From Luzula sylvatica (Eukaryota; Streptophyta; Magnoliopsida; Poales; Juncaceae): a stretch of 64,000 bases of DNA. The stretch spans positions 9,092,655 to 9,156,654 of the forward strand of contig OX326961.1 of assembly GCA_946800325.1 (NCBI GenBank), read 5' to 3'. Of the stretch, positions 56,630 through 64,000 are shown piece after piece. The stretch's first letter is position 1; each line of letters opens with the position of its first letter. A model generated the notes under the pieces. That model did no database searches. It was not told the origin of the DNA and saw only the letters and a program-made list of their open reading frames with translations. The position numbers and the translations under genes were made by a program.

Positions 56630-56650
56630 GTTGCACGAGTATTCCCCTAG
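56630..56650 (+). mobile_element. Possible degenerate Helitron 3' terminus
   Basis: GTTGCACGAGTATTCCCCTA, then G and host T. The CTAG-T end and the TTGCACGRGTATTC phrase are Helitron-like, but the left hairpin arm is gone. Confidence 0.35.
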
Positions 56651-57599
56651 TTTTTTTTTAAAATGCAGCAGTGGTAACATTTGAGTTATCATATTTATTT
56701 ATTGCAACTTAAAAAAGTTTCAATTTGCAATGTAAATAAATAGAAAACATGATTAAGTTTCAATTTGCAATGTAAATATTTATTTATTTATTATAGCTTA
56801 AAACATAACAAAAAGTCCGTACATAATACATGATATTATAAAATAATTTGTGAATACAATGAAATTGTCTTTTTTTTTATAAAAAATAATCTTTTAAAAA
56901 TAATATGCATAATGTATATGATCATTTTGTTGTAAAACTAAACACATGTTTTGTTTTACTTTGGCTTGAAAAATCAGATTGATGTCGGTTTATTTGTGTA
57001 GGATCATACAAATATTTGTATATTTGTATGTTGTTTTATTTACAATGTAGGACCAAAAAAAAAAATTGACCAATAAATCGGTAACATCACAAAGTTATAA
57101 TCCCAAAAATGTATACCAATATGCCTTCTATATATGTATTTAGAAAAGTATATATTTTCTAATACATATACTTTCCCAAAAATTTATACCAATATTGACC
57201 AATAAATCGGTAACATCTGATGGCTTTGCTGGTTTGGTTCTAGTATCTAATAGTATATTGGTGTTGTAAACCTTTAGTATGATTTATTGAATAGCATATT
57301 GGTTTTGTTTGTCTGTTTGAATTGTATGCCAACTTAAAACATGCAAGATACTTCATTGAAAATTAGAAACCATGAAATACACTTCCATTAAAAAATAAAT
57401 CGGGAACAATATGATGATCTTGAAATACATTTCCATTAAAAACAATTGAGCATTCAAATTGTATCAAACTAGAAAATCAAGTTTATAACTATAATTGATA
57501 CTTTTGTTTTTTATTTTATTTATAAACTTATTCACTTTGTCTTATTTTTTTAGTAGCATATGAATCTATATCTAATAAATTGACTCTTATTCGTCAACA
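56651..57599. other. AT-rich spacer with small duplications
   Basis: AAGTTTCAATTTGCAATGTA occurs at 56716 and 56755; GACCAATAAATCGGTAACAT occurs at 57068 and 57197. No gene supported. Confidence 0.6.
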
Positions 57600-57600
57600 A

Positions 57601-57710
57601 AAATCCCAAGTTAATTATCAAAGTATATAACATCTCATTTCATTTCATTTCCTCAAAATCCCAAGTTAATTATCAAAGTATATAACATCTCATTTCATTT
57701 CATTTCCTCA
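57601..57710. repeat. Perfect tandem duplication, 55 bp x2
   Basis: The unit starting AAATCCCAAGTTAATTATCA and ending CATTTCCTCA is present twice without visible change. Confidence 0.95.
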
Positions 57711-58430
57711 ATATATTACTTCGTAACAACTTATTTGTGTTAAATTTAATATAAAAAAAGTCGCAGTGGACAAATCTGTTGTCAAATAATGAAGATAAAA
57801 AAAGCAGGATAGATAAGCGGCAATGATGTTGTATGTAATAAGGCCCGCAGAAAAGGAAATTTGTATACATCAAAGAACTTAATAAGGTATTTGTATCAAA
57901 TTATGTACTGGGTATTTTCTGCGGGCTTGTAAATTTGTTGTTTTGAAATTAGAATTTGGAGAAGTAAAAAATGAAAAAGAAAATTGCAATTCTAACTATT
58001 TGTTGAAACCATCAAATTATCATATATACTCATGAAAACTGAGAAATAACAATTGTTTTAAAAAGCCTAATGAAAAGGATAGGGAAGTGCCCGAAGAAAC
58101 AAAGAATTTAGTTGATCCAATATAGAAAAAAAAAAGAGAGAATCTTCTCATACAATTGTTTTAAATAAAAAATTAAGCGGCCTGTTATTCGAATAAGGTC
58201 CGGCTCAATTATGCATGCAAAACTAAAAAAAAAAATTATTCATAAAAAAAGATAGTACCTCAATTTCCTGGAAAATGAGGCCGTAATAGTAATTTTAGAT
58301 TTATATTATCCATGCTATTTCACATTTAAAAGAATTATGAGGTTTTATTTGGATACACATGAAATTAGTTATGTCTTCAGAAAATTAAGGAGTCATTCAT
58401 CAAGCAAATACAACAAATAACACATTAGGG
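57711..58430. other. AT-rich spacer
   Basis: Nothing recognised. Confidence 0.35.
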
Positions 58431-58435
58431 ATAGG

Positions 58436-58915
58436 GGTGGTCAAATAATTCGGTTTATTTGGGAACCGAACCGTTTCGGTCGAATTCGGTTTAATCTGTT
58501 CGGTTTTTCGATTTATTTGGTTCGGTTCGATTCTGAAATTAATATTGTTCGGTTTATTCGGTTCAGTTCGGTTTTGGTATTTTCAGAACCGATTAAACCG
58601 AACCGACCGAATTAATACTATTTTTTACTTTTTCTATTATATTCATTTACACAAATTAAAATTAAATATTATAAAATTAGAAATAGCGTAAGTATATTTT
58701 ATATGATTTTTCTAAATAATATTTGAATTTTAACATTATAAAACTTCTAATTCGGTTGCCGAATAAACCGAATAAGAAATTCGATTTATTCGGTTCGGTT
58801 TTAAATCGATTCAAATTTTATTCGTTTCGGTTCGGTTTGAATCTAGTTCGGTTCGATTTATTTCGATTTGCTCTTAATTGGTTCGGTTCGGTTCAACATA
58901 ATGTCCATTCCTCAT
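58436..58915. mobile_element. hAT-like element with GGTTCGGTT subterminal repeats
   Basis: Two zones (58455-58610 and 58745-58895) are packed with CGGTTCGGTT / AACCGAACC motifs. The left end AGGGGTGGTCAAAT and the reversed right end AGGAATGGACATTA are weakly similar. The form resembles that of the hAT-like element at 22178-24696, but no clear 8-bp duplication was found. Confidence 0.5.
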
Positions 58916-59088
58916 TTTGATTTATCCTAGTTAGTCCTAAATTTTAACCCGAATTTGATTTTATGTTTGCAGACTGTTCAACCTTTATGATTTTGATGGA
59001 ACATGATTTATAGAGGAACGCAGGTAATTTTTTTTCATTGAGTTGTTTTAGTTTACTGAAAATCGAGAATCAACTGGATTTTATTAAA

Positions 59089-59125
59089 CTAGTAAAGACC
59101 CTCGCTTCGCTTCGGTATATATTTT
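59089..59125 (-). mobile_element. Helitron 3' terminus (minus strand)
   Basis: The minus strand reads ACCGAAGCGAAGCGAGGGT (hairpin), CTTTA, CTAG (59089-59092) and host T. The body and 5' end, to the right, are not delimited. Confidence 0.6.
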
Positions 59126-59560
59126 TAGATTTTTTTATCACATTATATTTGTTTTCTCCGTTTCAGTGTATCTTTTTCGATTTTATTAACATATTATATT
59201 TGTTTGAATTGCACGTGAACTTATTTTATTTTAATAAAAGAATGATTACATGTCCCGTCCTTATTTCATTTGCATGTACAATATAATTACAAATTTAACT
59301 ATAACATGTACAAAACATTTCTTTGTGAACATATCTTTTGAAATATTATATGATATATTTACTCATATATACATTATTTTTTTTTATGGAGGATTTGTAA
59401 ATATCTGATAAAATAACATTTATTAAAACGAAAATTCCCAATAATCAAATTTGATGTTGCACATTTTTTATATTTTATATACTACAACTATATTGCATTA
59501 TGATAAAAAATTATGCTTTCGTTACATTCAATGTTTAGAAAACCAAAATATAAATAACAC

Positions 59561-59632
59561 AACTTCGAAGATTCGAACCTGGGTGCTATTGCAAATGAGC
59601 ATAAGTTGCCATCCCTTGGCTACTATTTGTTA
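59561..59632 (-). mobile_element. tRNA-like module (SINE head or tRNA relic)
   Basis: The minus strand has an A-box-like TAGCCAAGGGATGGC (59622-59608) and a B box AGGTTCGAATCTTC (59580-59567). The acceptor stem is not preserved. There is no poly(A) tail in the expected place, so a relic is most likely. Confidence 0.55.
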
Positions 59633-59654
59633 CTGGTTATTGTTTTAATTATAA

Positions 59655-60796
59655 GACGCAATTTCAGGTGTACCCCCGGAAAACATCAAAATTTCACATA
59701 TACCCCTCAATAATCTGAAATTTCACGAATACCCCTACAAACGTCTCAAAATATCATGGATAACCCTTCAAAATTCTTCAAATATCATTATTATCCCTAT
59801 AAAATTCTTAAAATATCACATATATCTCTATTATATCATTTAAAAATCATCAAAGCATTTATCGTTGGTAATATGTCAATTATCTAATTTTTAAACTTAT
59901 TTGTCAATGATAATGAATAACTTTTTTCTCTGAGAAAATATTTAAAACCATAAAAAATCAAATATTGTCAATTCTATCTCATAATTTCTTTCTAAAAATC
60001 ATTGTTGAAATCAATATTATTCTCAAAATTTTAAGTAATTATTATATTTTGAGAAGCGCTATTTCTAGAGCTGAAATTTCTGAATCTAGAACAACTATAT
60101 TAAAGTCCCCAAATTACCCTTTTCTAACCATGGAATGCATTGACTAATTTATGAATGTACTAATTTATTTTTCATATCTTCCAAATTAATGATATATTAT
60201 GGTGGGATTATTTCGTGTATCTCTCTTTGTGAAACCCTAAATATCAAATTTTTTCCTCTAAATATATAAATATCCCTACAAATCTTGAAGGTATGTTATT
60301 TACATTTCGTGTTTCAATATTATTATTGTTTTGAATTTTTTTTATTGCATTCATTTAAATGAAAGTATGTTATATACATTGATGTTAACTCAAATATAGA
60401 GAATATGATGGATCAAGATAAATTTTTAATTATTTACATGATGTTAGTTTTTTTATTTTTAACAAATTAATTAAGATTGGTGTAGTTAGGAAATTAATAG
60501 ATGAAAGTCTTATCAATACATTTCATGATTAAAAAAGAATATTTTGGAAATTTTAATATAGTTACTCTAGATTCGGAAATACTAGTTCTAGAAATATCGC
60601 TTCCCTTATATTTTATATAAAGATAAAACGAAAAAATATTTTGAACGAAAAATTAATAAATTATTAAATAAAAGTTTAATTTTGGAGTATCCATGATATT
60701 TGAAGGGTTTTTTAAGGGCATTTATGAAATTTCACGATTTTGAGGGATATAAATGAAATTATGATGTTTTGCAGGGGGTACACATGAAATTCTGCC
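59655..60796. mobile_element. Long-TIR Mutator-type MITE (1142 bp)
   Basis: Inverted ends match over about 115 bases, built from repeated AATTTCA..TATACCCCTCAA..-like units. They are flanked by exact 9-bp duplications TAATTATAA (59646-59654, 60797-60805), typical of Mutator-like elements. The interior is AT-rich and non-coding. Confidence 0.85.
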
Positions 60797-60805
60797 TAAT
60801 TATAA

Positions 60806-62110
60806 TTATCTTATGCACCCACACTTGGTGATTTTATTTAACTTCAAAATTATTGAATGAAAAAAATTGGTCATGAACTAATCTTTTGCATGGTCCAGAA
60901 CATGAGAACACACCATGTGAACTAACAAACTTTCATGTATAACTATTAACTACAGATTTTTTTTGCTTATTATAGTGAAAGTATCAATTCATTAAAATAA
61001 ATGTCGTAACACGGACTAATGAAATTACCTGTACGAAGTCACTATTTTAGGGGCGGGAGCATGTCCCATGGCCATTGGCCCATTGGACAGGTTGTGATCC
61101 GATTATCTCGTGAACCGTTAGGATTGCTTTATCATCAAAATAATTAGTATTTACTGATTTACCCCTGATTCAACGCCGTCTTGACAAAATAAATAAACAC
61201 TTTACATATTACTTTTGGACTCCATTGAACATAAAACGGAGATCTCCATTACCTCTTTCAGTGTTCTTCCCCATTATCGCCAACAAAAAAATAAAAAAAC
61301 TCATAAAATACTCTGTTCTTCTTTCTCATAATAAAAAGCAGCATACCCATCAATCTTAAGTTATCTACTTTCTAGAGTTTCTTTTCTCTGTTAGTATTTT
61401 GATTCACTTTTATCTTTTATTAAATGATTGAGGATTAGAATTATAGTGGCCCTATTGTATAAATATAAGCTATAATGCGATTTCCCAAGCTTGCTATTTA
61501 TTTTGATTTTTGCCCAAAAAACAAGAGATGTGTCAATATATTTTAAATTCCCATATACTCTAGATCTTAACTTAAGGCGCGATAAAAATTATAAGGCATA
61601 GCATGATAGCAACAAAAAAAGATTTTGAAGAAACTCAAAAAATATTTGAAGAAGAATATATCCATTAGAGTTATTTAGTTTATATAAACAATGAATTTTG
61701 TAAACTAGATTTGAAAGAATTCAGAATTTGCTCACCAATTTGATAGGTTTAAATAAACGATATATATTGATTTTCAAACAAATAGGAAATGCACATTTGA
61801 TTTGGACATAATTCACAAGAAGATATAAAGTCAAAAGCCATAATTCACAAGGAACGAAGACAATAATGGACTCTCCAGTCTCCACTATATGTTGTTTCCA
61901 CTTTGGAACATAACGGAGTTACTCAAAATATTCTAATCCACAAATGATATGATAAATCGGACGGTCAATAAGATATTCGGACAAGTTATTGTTTGGTGCG
62001 CACCGGACCAGCTCCAAACCCACTCTTTTAATATCATATACTCATCGGACAGGTGGCAACATGTGCTCAACCCACCAACTTTAAAAGTCTTCTAACTTCT
62101 TCCATCAAAT
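60806..62110. other. AT-rich spacer
   Basis: A GC-richer spot at 61050-61130 has partly palindromic CCATGGCCATTGGCCCATTGG (given as CCATGGCCATTGGCCCATTG). A CT-rich zone at 61215-61390 resembles a leader. No coding exon could be supported. Confidence 0.3.
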
Positions 62111-62121
62111 ATTAAAAATTG

Positions 62122-62195
62122 TTTGCAAGCGGAATCGAGCCCGCAACCTTTAAAACCGCTCGCAAAAACCCAACCAACCATGCTAACGAAATGTC
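62122..62195 (-). mobile_element. tRNA-like module 1
   Basis: Minus strand: A-box-like TTAGCATGGTTGGTTGGGT (62187-62169) and B box GCGGGCTCGATTCCGC (62144-62129), whose GCGG/CCGC ends can form a T-arm stem. The acceptor stem is not conserved. It is a tRNA-derived relic or SINE head. Confidence 0.6.
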
Positions 62196-62251
62196 TGTGA
62201 TATAATTTAGTCTGTAACCTATTTATCTATTGAGGGTATTGTATTAAAAAT

Positions 62252-62330
62252 AGGTACGATCCAAGCGGGATCGAACCGGCGCCGTGCAGCGGGACGTGGA
62301 ACAGCCTATCCAACTGACCTAATTGATGTT
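62252..62330 (-). mobile_element. tRNA-like module 2
   Basis: Minus strand: A box TAGGTCAGTTGGATAGGCTG (62321-62302) and B box CCGGTTCGATCCCGC (62279-62265). The D- and T-arm regions look tRNA-like, but the ends do not pair as an acceptor stem. Same orientation as module 1, about 65 bases apart. Confidence 0.6.
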
Positions 62331-64000
62331 TATGTCATTGTGCTGTGTCTAATATATTTATTTATATGCCACGGGTCAACACTGAATTATTGAGCATTAA
62401 AAGAAGTATATATCGGAAGTGAAATGTGTGAAACAAATGTTGCGTTTCAAAGCGAAAAAGAAATGAGATTAGTGGATTAAACTATGGGAATAATATTGAT
62501 ACGGTTAATAATTACAATATCTTAAGATCTTGCTAAATACAATGAAATGAAATATTATAATTTAAGTATCCAACAAGTGTTGTAGTTACACATATAAATT
62601 CTTGTATTAAATATTATAATTTATTAACTCTGTGTTTCGTCCTTCGACAAATGTTGTATTAAACATTTTATTCACATAATATTTTGAATATTAAATTCAT
62701 TTTTATAGAAATTTTCTATTATTTTTTCTCTTAGCTCGATGAGTACTTGACGAAAGTTCAGTGGTGGACTTCTTTAATAATATTGTGGCTTCTGAATTTT
62801 CTTAATTGACATGTACATGCAATATAGTAATTCAATTCATATTTTCTTATAGATTTCGTCTTTTTCTATTACTTTTTTTCAATTGTTGCTTCTGACAGAT
62901 TGACAGATGTAAAGTAAAATTTTGAAAATGATACAAACACAAATCCAATATAGTAAATTCAATTCATATTTTAATTTGACTAAAATATTCCTGCAAGTCA
63001 CAGATTTGGAACTTATTTTAATTTTTTTGTTGGAGTGTTGATTATTTTTTTGGTGTTGTTTTTACCTTATTATGAGTTTCTTGGAAGGGCTTTTTCTTGC
63101 TTGCTCTTTCACTTTTGGGGAATTTTCGTCGACTTTTTCAAAAATGTGATGTTATTTGGAATTTGATTATTTTATTTTTTTCTTACTTGGTTGTTATTAT
63201 ATGGCTGAAGCAGATCTTTAATATTCATTTGTTTTGTTGCTTCATTGGTATATCGTGGCGACGCGTCCTCATTTGGTATTGGGAGAACGGGTATCTAATT
63301 TTTTTTTTTTTTAAGTAGAAATAGAATCTGTGACTCGAAATAGGAAACACAAATATGGGATTTTTTTTTAGTGGTAATTATACTTTTAATTCAAATCGTT
63401 GTAGTCAGGTAGGTATTCGTCAAAAAACATTTGCGTGCCAGAGTAGCTCGTCAGGTTGAAGTTGAACCCTAAGTAAAATGGGAAGTGAGACTGTTAAATT
63501 TGTTTCATAAACTATTACTTTATTTAACTGCAGCTTGGTGTCATGGACTCATGCTACATTGTGTAGGATCAAAGGGCAATTTATTTTTTGAAGCTTACCA
63601 TTGAAGTGATCGATGAGTATTGGAACTTATCGCATCGATGATTGGTCTGTCTTGGATTTTTCAATTGATGTGTCGATGTCGCAGTTCATGATACTTTCAT
63701 CCCATTTCAAAGCATTTGTGGGTCAAATTTCTTATTCTGTTAAATAGCTTTTTCATGTGAAATTTCAAAGCATTTGTATTTTGTACATACCTCACAATCA
63801 ATATTCAATAGTAGTAGAAGTTTAACAACGTTGTTGAGTAGCATTGATGTAAAAGAAACAAGTAGGAATTATCTTAAAGAGAGAATACATACCAACTATT
63901 CTTGGTCGTAGTTCCGAGCCACGTATTTACTATTTACTACACTGCGAGGAAGCACACACAGCGGAGTCTTCCAGGGAGGAGAGTGTAATGGTCAAGCGGG
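62331..64000. other. Spacer to the window end, T-rich on the plus strand
   Basis: From 62870 onward the plus strand is T-rich with TTTGTTTT/TTGTTGC phrases and becomes less AT-rich (63400-64000), as in plant introns or leaders. A gene could continue beyond the window, but no exon with a supported frame was found. Confidence 0.3.

Noticed and set aside
62252..62330. Functional tRNA gene
   Set aside because: A and B boxes are present, but the 5' and 3' ends do not form an acceptor stem and no clear anticodon arm could be drawn.

Overview
The window looks like nuclear DNA of a flowering plant, most likely a eudicot. It is strongly AT-rich, has plant-type transposons of several classes, GT-AG introns, and broken copies of plant genes. 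I see no complete, intact protein-coding gene. Nearly all short open frames are chance frames in AT-rich or repetitive DNA. The window is best read as intergenic sequence built from nested and decayed mobile elements, with gene pieces carried inside or next to some of them. I found no evidence of a new functional system.

Layout. 1-8 kb: AT-rich spacer, a (TA) microsatellite, a gene-like GC-richer block (2.4-2.8 kb), a 30-bp palindromic minisatellite (4.8-5.1 kb) and one convincing signal-peptide exon on the minus strand (5.4-5.7 kb). 8.2-10.1 kb: two abutting minus-strand Helitrons. 10.6-11.7 kb: copies of a dispersed repeat. 14-15.9 kb: tandem duplication, microsatellites. 15.9-19.4 kb: a fold-back element with arms of degenerate ATATCGAAT-type satellite, split by a small non-autonomous LTR retrotransposon with perfect 5-bp target duplications. 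19.6-21.5 kb: a Helitron whose 5' terminus is amplified about eight times. 22.2-24.7 kb: a hAT-like element containing a Mutator-like element, which itself holds spliced-looking exons. 24.7-25.2 kb: LINE reverse-transcriptase tail. 27.1-27.6 kb: a SINE and a Mutator-type MITE.

30.3-30.8 kb: three exons of a ROP/RAC small GTPase pseudogene (minus). 32.6-32.9 kb: another MITE of the same Mutator-type family. 38.0-41.4 kb: a Helitron-like segment with six exons of a coiled-coil protein gene (minus). 42.5-43.0 kb: three exons of endonuclease III homologue NTH1 (plus), with a premature stop and lacking the catalytic half. 43.6-46.6 kb: a second copy of the 8.2-9.5 kb Helitron, split by a 1.58-kb solo LTR that carries about 22 copies of a palindromic 14-mer. 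47.8-49.3 kb: gene-like exons of unknown identity, ending in a GT-rich then GGGCC-rich tract whose inverted counterpart lies at 35.9-36.1 kb. 54-61 kb: four inverted-repeat elements and a Helitron end. 62.1-62.3 kb: two tRNA-like modules.

The parts do not form a pathway. What links them is insertion history: target duplications date several insertions relative to one another (Mutator-like element after hAT element; LTR element after fold-back element; solo LTR after Helitron).
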